Of a stretch of DNA of 64,000 nt, positions 54,105 through 62,687 are shown piece by piece. A model generated the notes under the pieces. It was given only the letters and a program-made list of their open reading frames with translations. It was not told the origin of the DNA and did no database searches. The position numbers and the translations under genes are program-made. Every line of letters begins with the position of its first letter. Position 1 is the first letter of the stretch. Source of the DNA: RPQJ01 sp963793675. GTDB lineage: Bacteria; Pseudomonadota; Gammaproteobacteria; Steroidobacterales; Steroidobacteraceae. The stretch lies in contig CAWCBA010000005.1 in the NCBI GenBank assembly GCA_963793675.1, forward strand, positions 1 to 64,000, in the 5' to 3' direction.

Positions 54105-55307
54105 TCAGATTACCTTGCGGGACTTCAGGTCTGCGTAGCGTTCGGCTGCCAATCCGAGCAGTTGCAGGAACACCTCGTCATTATGCTGCCCGAGCTCGGG
54201 GCTCGGGGAGCGAACGCTGCCCGGGGTTTCCGACAGTTTTGGCGCGACGTTCTGCATGCGCAGATCGCCGAAGTCCGGGTGCGGCACGGTGACGATGGCT
54301 TCACGCGCCTTGAAGTGCGGGTCGTCGAGCATCTCGGGGGCACGGTAGATCAGGCCGGCGGGAACGCCGTGCTCATCCATGAGTGCCAGGACCTCGCGCG
54401 TCGTGAACTGCTGTGTCCAGGCTTCGACCAGCGCGTCGAGTTCCTGTTGATTGGCGCCGCGGGCACTGTGCGTGGCATATCGAGGCTCGGTCGCCAGACC
54501 CGGCTGCCCCATGGCGGCAGCCAGGCGCGAAAACACGGTGTCCTGGTTGGCAGCAATCAGGACCAGGCCGTCCTGCGTCTTGTAGACGTTGGAAGGTGCG
54601 ACGTTCGGCAGGATCGCGCCGGTGCGCTCGCGGATGAAGCCGGCCTTGTCGTATTCGGTGACGAGCGATTCCATCATGTTGAGCACGGCCTCGTAGATCG
54701 CCGAATCGATGACCTGGCCGCGGCCTGTCATGTGGCGGTGATGCAGCGCCGTGAGCGCGCCGATGCAGGCGAAGGTCGCAGCGAGCGAGTCGCCGATCGA
54801 GATACCCATGCGGGAAGGGGGGGTGGTGGGGTCGCCGACGACGTAGCGCAAGCCACCCATCGCCTCGCCAATGGCGCCGAAGCCGGCCTGTCGCGAATAC
54901 GGTCCGGTCTGGCCGAAGCCGGACACGCGGATCATGATCAGCTTCGGGTTGATGGCCGAGAGCTCCGACCAGCCGAGGCCCCATTTCTCCATCGTGCCAG
55001 GGCGGAAGTTCTCGAGCAGGAAGTCCGATTCCGCCACCAGCGACTTCAGGATTTCCTGGCCTTCGGGCTGGCGCAGGTCGAGCGTGATCGCTTTCTTGTT
55101 GCGGGCCACGACCGGCCACCACAGTGACTTGCCGTGCGCCTTCTCGCGACCCCAGACTCGCATCGGGTCGCCCTGGCCCGGCGGTTCGACCTTGATCACC
55201 TCGGCGCCGAAGTCGCCGAGCAGCTGGCCGCAGAAGGGACCTGCGAGCAGGGTGCCGAGTTCGATCACGCGCAGCCCGGCGAGCGGGCCTCGGGCAGGAT
55301 GAGTCAT
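54105..55307 (-). CDS. CaiB/BaiF-family (class III) CoA-transferase
   Basis: The 400-residue protein starts MTHPARGPLAGLRVIELGT at ATG 55307, with AGGTGG upstream. It has the nucleotide-fold FGAEVIKVEPPGQGDPMR, the catalytic Asp in SISIGDSLAA-like GISIGDSL, ENFRPGTMEKWGL and RVSGFGQTGPYS. It moves CoA between acids. The donor and acceptor are unknown. The divergent HMG-CoA-lyase-like gene suggests that the CoA ester made here is cleaved by that enzyme. Confidence 0.9.
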   Translation of the reverse strand: MTHPARGPLAGLRVIELGTLLAGPFCGQLLGDFGAEVIKVEPPGQGDPMRVWGREKAHGKSLWWPVVARNKKAITLDLRQPEGQEILKSLVAESDFLLENFRPGTMEKWGLGWSELSAINPKLIMIRVSGFGQTGPYSRQAGFGAIGEAMGGLRYVVGDPTTPPSRMGISIGDSLAATFACIGALTALHHRHMTGRGQVIDSAIYEAVLNMMESLVTEYDKAGFIRERTGAILPNVAPSNVYKTQDGLVLIAANQDTVFSRLAAAMGQPGLATEPRYATHSARGANQQELDALVEAWTQQFTTREVLALMDEHGVPAGLIYRAPEMLDDPHFKAREAIVTVPHPDFGDLRMQNVAPKLSETPGSVRSPSPELGQHNDEVFLQLLGLAAERYADLKSRKVI

Positions 55308-55392
55308 GTAGCCACCTTGGGGGTCACCCTGGGGATCGCCTTGTGTTCGACGAGCATGCTTCTTAACCTTGGCCGTGCACGCCCGGCTCAAA

Positions 55393-55409
55393 TGTTATAT
55401 TAATATACA
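55393..55409. promoter_or_regulatory. AT-rich palindromic operator in the divergent promoter
   Basis: TGTTATATTAATATACA is nearly self-complementary (TGTATATTAATATACA-like) and sits in an AT-rich patch in the 136 bp between the divergent CoA-transferase and lyase genes. Sites of this form are common for GntR/FadR-type regulators. No regulator gene is adjacent. Confidence 0.6.
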
Positions 55410-55443
55410 TTAGATATGTTTTAGTCGCGACCGGAAGCCCGTA

Positions 55444-56362
55444 ATGAGCACGCACGTCGACATCGTCGAAGTCGGTCCCCGCGATGGCTTGCAGAGCGAG
55501 CCAGGCACATTCCCGACGGCGGCCAAGGTCGAGTTCATTCAGCGCGCGCTCGCGGCCGGATTGCGTCGCGTCGAGGTTGCAAGTTTCGTCAATCCGAAGA
55601 AGGTGCCGCAGATGGCCGATGCCGAAGCAGTGCTGCAGGCACTCGGCGCGCCAGGCCTGGGAGTGCACTTCATCGGCCTCGTGCTCAACCGCAAGGGCTT
55701 CGAGCGGGCGCTGGCGGCGGGCTGCAACGAGATCGGCATGGCGGTGGTCGCGAGCGACACGTTCAACCGTCGCAACCAGGGGGTGTCGACGGACGACTCG
55801 ATCGCGGCCTGGCTGGACATCGCCCGTTCGGCCGAACAGGCGGGCGTCCGGGCGCAGGTGACGGTCTCGGCCGCGTTCGGCTGTCCGTTCGAGGGTGAAA
55901 TCGCGGTAGCACGCGTCGTCGAAGTCGCCAGGCGCGTCGCCGACGCGCGGCCGTTCGAGATCGCGCTGGCCGACACCATTGGTGTCGGTGTTCCCACCCA
56001 GGTCACGGAGATCGTCTCGCGCGTGCGCGAAGCCGTGCCGGGCATTCGCACTGCGCTGCCACTTTCACAACACCCGCAATACCGGCTTTGCCAACGCATT
56101 CGCTGCGTTGCAGGCGGGAGTACGGACCCTCGATGCCAGCCTCGGCGGCATCGGTGGCTGTCCGTTCGCGCCGGCGGCCACGGGCAACATCGCGACCGAA
56201 GACCTGCTTTATCAGCTGCATCGCGCCGGATACCAGACCGGCGTTTCGCTCGATGCCGCGATCGAAACCGGCAAGTGGCTGCAGCAGCAGCTCGGGCGCA
56301 GTGTGCCCGGCATGCTGGTGAAGGCGGGCGGATTTCCGAGGCCGGCGACCGCGGCGGCCTGA
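55444..56362 (+). CDS. HMG-CoA lyase-like enzyme, one frameshift as read
   Basis: This HMGL-like DRE-TIM barrel of about 305 residues begins MSTHVDIVEVGPRDGLQSE (catalytic Arg in GPRDG). It has VASFVNPKKVPQMADAE, IALADTIGVG, metal histidines in CHFHNTRNTG and the active-site Cys in GGIGGCPFAPAATGN. It would cleave a 3-hydroxyacyl-CoA to acetyl-CoA or an analogue and an oxo acid. The frame changes near 56052. Uncorrected, the first frame runs on into the next gene and mimics a fusion. The corrected stop is at 56360-56362. Confidence 0.88.
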
Positions 56363-56388
56363 CGACCACGAACCCAACAGGTGACTGC

Positions 56389-58539
56389 ATGACTTACCGA
56401 CTCGGCGTCGACGTGGGCGGGACCTTCACCGACCTGCTGCTGGTGAACGAAAGGACGGGGCAGACGTGGAAGGCCAAGGTGTCCTCCACGCCACATGACC
56501 AGTCGGAGGGCGTGCTGCGCGGCATCGAGCGCGTCTGCGGGCTTGCTGACATTTCGGCCGAAGAAATCGACCACGTCATGCACGGCACCACCGTCGCGAC
56601 CAACACTGTCCTCACGGGCACCGGCGCGCGCGTGGGCCTCGTCACCACCAAGGGCTATCGGCAGGTGCTGCAGATCGCGCGCAGCTTCGTGCCGGGCGGC
56701 CTCGGCGGCTGGGTCATCTACAACAAGTCGCTGCCGATGGCGCCGCTCGCGCTGACGATCGAGGCAGACGAGCGCGTGGGTTCCAAGGGTGACGTCGTCA
56801 CTGCGCTGAACGAGGCGAAGCTGCGCGAGGACCTGCGCGCCCTTGGGGCGAAGAACATCGAAGCACTCACTGTCTCGCTGATCAACGCGTTCGCCAACGA
56901 CAGGCACGAACGCCGCATCAAGGAGATTGCGCAGGAAGTCCTGCCGGGCATCCCGGTGTCGCTGTCGTCGGAAGTCGTGCCCGAAATGCAGGAATACGAG
57001 CGCACAGTCACCACGGTCGCCAACTCGTACGTGCGTCCACGCGTGCAGAAATACGTCAAGAACCTGCAGGCGAAACTCGACGCCAAGGCGAAACGCGTCA
57101 AGCTGCACATCCTGCGTTCCGACGGCGGCCTGGCGTCGGCGAGTTCGGCGGAAGACTTCCCGGTCAACCTGCTGATGTCAGGTCCGGCGGGCGGCGTCAC
57201 CGGCGCGCTCTGGGTGGCCGTGCAGGCGGGTTTCCCGAACCTGCTGACCGTGGATGTCGGCGGCACGTCCACCGACGTCGCGCTGATCATGAACGGCCAG
57301 CCGCGGCTGCGCCGTGAAACCACGGTGGGCGACGTCACGGTGCGCGCCTCGTCGGTGGATATCCGCACGGTCGGGGCGGGCGGCGGTTCGATCGCCCACG
57401 TTCCCGAACTCACCGGCGCGCTGCGAGTCGGCCCGCAGTCGGCCGGTGCCGATCCGGGCCCGGCCTCCTACGGCAAGGGCGGCACGGAACCCACCGTCAC
57501 CGACGCAAACGTCGTTCTCGGTTATCTCCCGGAACAGCAGCGTCTCGGCGGCGACATGCCGCTCGACCGAGCGCTGGCACAGCAGTCGGTCGAGAAGATC
57601 GCCATGGCGCTCGGCAAGAATGCAAAGGATGCCGCGCTCGGCATCTACAACATCGTCAACGAAAACATGGTCGGCGCACTGCGCCTCGTGTCGGTGGAGC
57701 AGGGCCACGATCCGCGCGACTACGCGCTGATCGCCTTCGGCGGCGCCGGGCCGCTGCATGCCAACGCCTTGTCGCGACTGCTCGGCTCGTGGCCGTCGAT
57801 CATCCCGCCGGGTCCGGGGGTGCTCTGCGCGCTCGGCGACGCCACCACGGCCGTGCGCGACGAGTCGTCGCGCACTTTCATCCGCAAGTTCTCCGAAACG
57901 AATGCGGCCGACATCGCCAGGCAGCTCAGGGCGCTCGCCGTCAAGGCGACGAAGAGCCTCGCGCGTGAGAAGGTGGCTGCGTCGGAGATGGATTTCGGCT
58001 ACCAGGTGGACGTGCGCTATCACGGCCAGGGCCTGCGCCTGACGGTCGACGTCGACCTGAAGCGTCTCGAAAGGGAAGGGCTGACGGCGATCTCCGGTCC
58101 GTTCGACGCGGAGCACACGCGGCTCTTCACCTTCGCGTTGCCGCTCGAGCACGAGTTCGTCGCGCTGCGGGCCGTGGTGCAGGGCAAGGGCGTCACGATC
58201 AAGCGGCAGGTCATTGCCAGGGGTGGCCCCTGGGCCAAGTCGGCGGCCGTCGGCCGGCAGAAGGCCTACATGGACGGCAAGGACTGCGTGGCCATCGTCT
58301 ACGACCGCGCGCTGCTGAAGGCCGGCAACCGGATACCGGGGCCGGCGATCGTCATGGAGATGGACTCGACGTCGGTCATCCTGCCGCGGCATCACGGCAA
58401 GGTGGATGCATACGGCAACATCCTGATCTATCCCGATGATTACAAGGCGCCGAAGAAGAAGGCGGTTGCCGCGAAGCCGAAGGCGGCTCTCACGAAGGTC
58501 AAGCGTGCGGTCAGCAAGACCGCCCGCAAGGCCAAGTAG
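56389..58539 (+). CDS. Hydantoinase/oxoprolinase subunit A (HyuA-like, ATP-dependent)
   Basis: The 716-residue protein begins MTYRLGVDVGGTFTDLLLVN, the ASKHA-type ATP-binding strand of the hydantoinase/oxoprolinase/acetone carboxylase family. It also has HGTTVATNTVLTGTGARVGL, LLMSGPAGGVTGAL, LLTVDVGGTSTDVAL and FGGAGPLHANAL. With HyuB it opens cyclic amides (such as 5-oxoproline or N-methylhydantoin) or carboxylates ketones at ATP cost. The C-terminal 30 residues are a Lys/Ala-rich tail (APKKKAVAAKPKAALTKVKR), unusual for the family. The substrate is not determined. Confidence 0.92.
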   Translation: MTYRLGVDVGGTFTDLLLVNERTGQTWKAKVSSTPHDQSEGVLRGIERVCGLADISAEEIDHVMHGTTVATNTVLTGTGARVGLVTTKGYRQVLQIARSFVPGGLGGWVIYNKSLPMAPLALTIEADERVGSKGDVVTALNEAKLREDLRALGAKNIEALTVSLINAFANDRHERRIKEIAQEVLPGIPVSLSSEVVPEMQEYERTVTTVANSYVRPRVQKYVKNLQAKLDAKAKRVKLHILRSDGGLASASSAEDFPVNLLMSGPAGGVTGALWVAVQAGFPNLLTVDVGGTSTDVALIMNGQPRLRRETTVGDVTVRASSVDIRTVGAGGGSIAHVPELTGALRVGPQSAGADPGPASYGKGGTEPTVTDANVVLGYLPEQQRLGGDMPLDRALAQQSVEKIAMALGKNAKDAALGIYNIVNENMVGALRLVSVEQGHDPRDYALIAFGGAGPLHANALSRLLGSWPSIIPPGPGVLCALGDATTAVRDESSRTFIRKFSETNAADIARQLRALAVKATKSLAREKVAASEMDFGYQVDVRYHGQGLRLTVDVDLKRLEREGLTAISGPFDAEHTRLFTFALPLEHEFVALRAVVQGKGVTIKRQVIARGGPWAKSAAVGRQKAYMDGKDCVAIVYDRALLKAGNRIPGPAIVMEMDSTSVILPRHHGKVDAYGNILIYPDDYKAPKKKAVAAKPKAALTKVKRAVSKTARKAK

Positions 58540-58574
58540 AACCCGTCGGTCGCAACTCTTCCGGAGACACGCAC

Positions 58575-60485
58575 ATGCCTGCCAAGATCATCCAGCGCAA
58601 CAACAAGCCGATGAAGAAGGTGAAGGTCGATTCCGTCACCATCGACATCATCGAAAGCGCCCTGCGCAACGCACGTTTCGAAATGGACACGGTGCTGTTC
58701 CGCACGGCCATGTCGCCCGGCATCCGCGAACAGCACGACGAGTTCCCGCTGATCGCGAACCTCGACGGCAAGATGGTCGTCGGCCAGTTCGGCTCGTTCA
58801 TCCACGGCTTCCTGCAGGGGTACGACGGCACCGTGGAGGAAGGCGACGTCTTCCTGACCAACGACCCGTACTCGGTCAACGGCGCGATCAGCCACCAGAA
58901 CGACTGGCTGATGCTGATGCCGGTATTCAAGGACGGCCGCGTCATCGCCTGGTCGGCGATGTTCGGTCACATGACGGACGTCGGCGGCAAGGTGCCAGGC
59001 TCGCTGCCCACCGACGCGCGCACCATCTATGAGGAAGGCGTGTCGATTCCGCCGATCAAGATCATCAAGGCCGGTGTGATGCAGGACGACCTGCTCAAGG
59101 TGATCCTGCACAACTGCCGCCTGCCGACCTGGAACTTCTCGGACTTCAACGCCATCGCAGCGGCGCTGCGCACGGCCGCGATCCGCTGCGTCGAGATCTC
59201 GACGCGCTTCGGCGACGACGTGTTCTATTCGGCGATGGACGCCATGCTCGAGCGCAACAAGCGCGCGATGCGCCAGCTCATCCGCCAGACGGTCCCGGAG
59301 AAGAAGCAGTACTTCGAGGACTACATCTGCGACGACGGCCTCAACATGGGGCCGTACAAGATCGCGTGCACGATGTGGCGCGAAGGGGACAAGTGCATCT
59401 TCGACTTCACGGGCACCGACCCGCAGTCGATCTCGTCGATCAACTTCCTGTTGAACGAAGAGATGTTCAAGATGTTCGCGGGCGTCTACATGATCATGGT
59501 GTTCGACCCGCAGATCCTCTTCAACGACGGCTTCTACGACCTGATGGAAGTTCGAATTCCACCGGGCACGCTGCTCAAGCCGCTGAAGCCCGCGGCTCTG
59601 TCGTGCCGCACGCACGCGCTCGGCCGCATCTTCGACATCCTTGGCGGCCTGCTCGGCCAGGGCAATCCGGCGTTCATGTGCGCCGCAGGTTTCTCGGACA
59701 GCCCGCACTTCATGTACTCGGGTTACAAGAAGACCGGCGAGTGGTACCAGCTGTACCAGATCACGTTCGGCGGCATTCCGGGCAAACCCTTCGGTGACGG
59801 GCCGGACGGTCACTCGCTGTGGCCGTCGTTCACCAACGTGCCGAACGAGTTCCTCGAGAGCTATTTCCCGCTGCGCATCGACATCTACGAGACCATTCCG
59901 GATACAGGCGGCGCGGGCAAGAACCGCGGCGGCAACGGCCTGCGGATTGGCTACCGCTTCCTCGAGCAGGGCGAGATCTCGATCCACGACGATCGCTGGC
60001 TCACCTACCCCTGGGGCGTCAACGGCGGCCTGCCGGGCGCACGCAGCAAGAAGACGCTGCTGCGCGCGGACGGCACCGAAGAAAACCTGCCGTCCAAGAT
60101 CGACCGGGTGAAGGTCAACGAAGGCGACCTGCTGCTCTCCGATACCTGGGGTGGCGGCGGCTGCGGCGACCCGTTCGAGCGCGAGATCGAGAAGGTGGTG
60201 TTCGACGTGCAGGCGGGCCTGGTGACGCCGCAGGGCGCGCGCAACTACGGTGTCGTCATCAATGCCGACCTGACGGCGGACGTGGCGGCGACCATGAAAC
60301 TCCGCGCGAAGCTCACAGCGGAGCGCGGGCCGGCGCCGCTGTTCGACCGCGGCTTCACGTCGATCGAGTCGCTAAAGGCGCGCTGCAAGGCCGAGACGGG
60401 CCACGAACCCCCGCAGCAGCCCAGGTTCTCCGAGCGCGTGCTGAAGTCGGCCGGGGTCGCCAAGAAGAAGACGAAGGCAGCCTGA
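58575..60485 (+). CDS. Hydantoinase/oxoprolinase subunit B (HyuB-like)
   Basis: The 636-residue partner of the upstream gene has VDSVTIDIIESALRNARFEM, SPGIREQHDEFPL, NDPYSVNGAISHQND, FGHMTDVGG, NRGGNGLRIGYRF and GGGGCGDPFERE, all HyuB landmarks. ATG 58575 follows CGGAGACACGC. It lies 35 bp after hyuA and 1 bp before the next gene, so the three are co-translated. It ends VAKKKTKAA, again basic. Confidence 0.93.
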   Translation: MPAKIIQRNNKPMKKVKVDSVTIDIIESALRNARFEMDTVLFRTAMSPGIREQHDEFPLIANLDGKMVVGQFGSFIHGFLQGYDGTVEEGDVFLTNDPYSVNGAISHQNDWLMLMPVFKDGRVIAWSAMFGHMTDVGGKVPGSLPTDARTIYEEGVSIPPIKIIKAGVMQDDLLKVILHNCRLPTWNFSDFNAIAAALRTAAIRCVEISTRFGDDVFYSAMDAMLERNKRAMRQLIRQTVPEKKQYFEDYICDDGLNMGPYKIACTMWREGDKCIFDFTGTDPQSISSINFLLNEEMFKMFAGVYMIMVFDPQILFNDGFYDLMEVRIPPGTLLKPLKPAALSCRTHALGRIFDILGGLLGQGNPAFMCAAGFSDSPHFMYSGYKKTGEWYQLYQITFGGIPGKPFGDGPDGHSLWPSFTNVPNEFLESYFPLRIDIYETIPDTGGAGKNRGGNGLRIGYRFLEQGEISIHDDRWLTYPWGVNGGLPGARSKKTLLRADGTEENLPSKIDRVKVNEGDLLLSDTWGGGGCGDPFEREIEKVVFDVQAGLVTPQGARNYGVVINADLTADVAATMKLRAKLTAERGPAPLFDRGFTSIESLKARCKAETGHEPPQQPRFSERVLKSAGVAKKKTKAA

Positions 60486-60486
60486 A

Positions 60487-61119
60487 ATGGCGGGCAACGC
60501 AGCCGACACGTACACCACGGTCGGCTACAGCTCGCCGAGCTTCAGTGCCGGGCTCCGCCCGGCCGTGCTGGTGGTCGATTTCCAGCTTGCCTTCACCGAC
60601 CCGCGCTGGCCACTCGGCGGCCTGCCGCTGATCCACGCGGCACGTGATCGCACGGCGGACCTGCTCAAGCTCGCGCGCGAGCGGGACGTGCCGGTGGCGG
60701 CCTGCTACACGGCGTACGGCAGCCTGTCCGACATGCCTTTCTGGAAAGTGAAGCCGGTTCGCGATGAGTTCTTCTACGGTGACCCGTGTACCGCAATGGA
60801 TCCGAAGATCCACGACGAGCGTAACTTCACCTACTGCAAGAACGCGCCGTCGATGTTCTTCCAGACGCCGCTGATCACTTTCCTGGTCAAGCAGCGGGTG
60901 GATACCGTGATCGTCACGGGCTGCACCACGAGCGGCTGCGTGCGCGCCACGATCGTCGACGCGTTTTCCCATGGTTTCCGGGTGCTCGTGCCGGACGAAT
61001 GCTGTGGCGACGCGGAGGAGGGGCCGCACCGGGCGAACCTGGCTGACGTCGGGCGCCGCTATGCCGACGTGACGACCACGGCCGAGGTGGTGAAGTACTT
61101 GGAAGCGCTCAGCTCGTAG
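60487..61119 (+). CDS. Isochorismatase-family hydrolase 2 (carbamoylsarcosine-amidase-like)
   Basis: The 210-residue protein has the triad Asp (VLVVDFQLAF), Lys (FTYCKNAPSMFF) and Cys (CTTSGCVRATIVDA). N-carbamoylsarcosine amidase has the same plan and follows an ATP-dependent N-methylhydantoinase (HyuAB) in one creatinine breakdown route. That makes a carbamoyl or formamide-type intermediate plausible here. It is coupled to hyuB and followed by a double-core hairpin. Confidence 0.88.
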   Translation: MAGNAADTYTTVGYSSPSFSAGLRPAVLVVDFQLAFTDPRWPLGGLPLIHAARDRTADLLKLARERDVPVAACYTAYGSLSDMPFWKVKPVRDEFFYGDPCTAMDPKIHDERNFTYCKNAPSMFFQTPLITFLVKQRVDTVIVTGCTTSGCVRATIVDAFSHGFRVLVPDECCGDAEEGPHRANLADVGRRYADVTTTAEVVKYLEALSS

Positions 61120-61249
61120 GCGCTCGACCCGGCCTGTCCTGTCGCGCTTGGAAAGGCATACACGCGCGAGTTGCAGGCGCTCGCCCCGGCCTGTCCTGCC
61201 GCGCTTGGAAAGGCAGACACGCGCGCGCCAGTACAGGCCGGGTCGAGCG
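61119..61249 (+). repeat. Constant-core hairpin, copies 3 and 4 (tandem duplicated)
   Basis: GGCGCTCGACCCGGCCTGT (61119-61137) is perfectly complementary to 61231-61249. The left arm plus core (core at 61147-61167) is repeated 57 bp later (arm from 61176, core at 61204-61224) with three or four substitutions. The element lies in the convergent gap after the isochorismatase gene. Confidence 0.88.
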
Positions 61250-61315
61250 CCTGACATCACCGTCATGTGTATCTTTTCCGAGTGCACGAAAGGCTGAGGC
61301 GCTGCTGGAACTGCA

Positions 61316-61389
61316 GCGGTTGATCCGGGACCTTCCCCCGAGCGCGTGTCTGCCTTTCCAAGCTCGGGGGAAGGTCCCGGATCGACCGC
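61316..61389 (-). repeat. Constant-core hairpin, copy 5
   Basis: Arms of 28 nt (61316-61343 and 61362-61389, CCGGGACCTTCCCCCGAGC) pair at 27 of 28 positions. The core at 61342-61362 is in reverse orientation relative to copies 3 and 4. Confidence 0.88.
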
Positions 61390-61398
61390 CTGTAGCGG

Positions 61399-61417
61399 GC
61401 GCGTGTCTGCCTTTCCA
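61399..61417 (-). repeat. Solitary constant core, copy 6
   Basis: GCGCGTGTCTGCCTTTCCA repeats 19 of the 21 core bases without clear flanking arms, 19 bp before the symporter stop codon region. Confidence 0.75.
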
Positions 61418-61435
61418 GATCGCGAAAGGACAGCT

Positions 61436-62680
61436 TCAGACGTGCGTTGGTTCGGATTCGTCGACCAGCACCGTGACGGCGACATCCGCCGTGACATTGC
61501 CGATGGTGCGGAAGATGTCCGGCAGGATCTCCACCGCGACGAGGATGCCCAGCACGTCGACCGGCAGGCCGAGCGCCGCACAGATCGGCGCGACGCTGGC
61601 GATGAAGGACACCTGGCCCGGCAGGCCCACGGAGCCGACGCTCACGGCGAACGCGACGAAGATCGCGCCGATCATCTGCAGCAGGTGCGGCTCGATGCCA
61701 TACATCGCTGCGACGAAGAAGCAGACGGCGAGGTTGCCGAGCGGACTCGTGTAGCGGAAGACCGCGACCGCCAGCGGCAGCACGAGGCTCGCGATTCGCG
61801 GCGACACGCCCAATCTCTCCCGCGCGCACTCGATCATCACCGGCAGCGTCGCCAGTGAACTCTGGGTGCTGGCCGCAACCACCTGCACGGGCGCCACTTC
61901 CCTGGCGAACGCGCCGACACGTACGCGTCCACGGGCCGCGACGACGATGTAAATGAACAGCGTCGCGATCGCGATGACGGCGGCGACCGTCGTCGCGTAC
62001 TGCACCAGCAGGCCCGCGGCACCAAAACCTGCCTGGCGGCCGACGCCGAGGGCGAGGGCGAAGACGCCGATCGGCGCCACGAGCAGCACCCAGTGCACCA
62101 TCACGACCATCGCTTCCGCCATGGCGCCGAAGAAGCCGGTCAAGGCATTGCGCTGCTGCGCCGGCAATTTCGTGGCGGCGAAGCCGAACAGGATCGCGAA
62201 CACCACCAGCGCCAGGATCGCGTTATCGGCCGCCGCTGCAATGATGTTCGGCGGCAGCAGATGCTGCAGCCAGTCCGTCCAGCGGACGCTGGCGACAGCG
62301 CCGGTGCCGCCCTGGCTCGCGCCAGCGATGAAGGCGTCGGCAGTCGTTCGGTCGACCGGCCACAGTGCCAGCAGGCCCTGCGTCAGCAGGACCGCCAGCG
62401 TGCCCGCGACGAGCAGCAGGAAAGCGAACCAGCCGATGGCACGGGAGGCCAGCCGTCCGGTCGCCATCGCGTCCGAGACGCTCGCAACCGCCGCCACCAG
62501 CATCGAGAACACCAGCGGTCCGACCGTCATGCGCAGTGCGTTGAGCCACAGCGTGCCGATCGCCTCGATGCCGCTGGCGACCGAATGCGCGAGCTCGCCG
62601 CCGGAGTGATCGATCCAGGCGCCGAGGCTGATGCCGAGCGCCAGCGCGCCGAGGACAATCCAGTGCCGCAGTTGATTCAC
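61436..62680 (-). CDS. Dicarboxylate/amino acid:cation symporter (DAACS family)
   Basis: The 414-residue membrane protein has a GltP/DctA-like fold. It shows LNALRMTVGPLVFSMLV, VAASTQSSLATLPVM (the serine-rich re-entrant loop), ASLVLPLAVAVFRYTSPLGN and GSVGLPGQVSF in place of the usual PGAG segment. About 8-9 membrane segments and two hairpins are expected. It imports dicarboxylates or acidic amino acids with Na+ or H+. The substrate is unknown. It faces the catabolic island and may feed it. Confidence 0.88.
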   Translation of the reverse strand: MNQLRHWIVLGALALGISLGAWIDHSGGELAHSVASGIEAIGTLWLNALRMTVGPLVFSMLVAAVASVSDAMATGRLASRAIGWFAFLLLVAGTLAVLLTQGLLALWPVDRTTADAFIAGASQGGTGAVASVRWTDWLQHLLPPNIIAAAADNAILALVVFAILFGFAATKLPAQQRNALTGFFGAMAEAMVVMVHWVLLVAPIGVFALALGVGRQAGFGAAGLLVQYATTVAAVIAIATLFIYIVVAARGRVRVGAFAREVAPVQVVAASTQSSLATLPVMIECARERLGVSPRIASLVLPLAVAVFRYTSPLGNLAVCFFVAAMYGIEPHLLQMIGAIFVAFAVSVGSVGLPGQVSFIASVAPICAALGLPVDVLGILVAVEILPDIFRTIGNVTADVAVTVLVDESEPTHV

Positions 62681-62687
62681 TGGCGCG

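Noticed and set aside
55444..58539. A 1031-residue lyase-hydantoinase fusion read as one frame
   Set aside because: The lyase C-terminus (HFHNTRNTG, GGCPFAPAATGN) lies in another frame and ends at its own stop at 56362. hyuA has its own ATG and a family-typical N-terminus at 56389. The fusion is produced by one indel near 56052.
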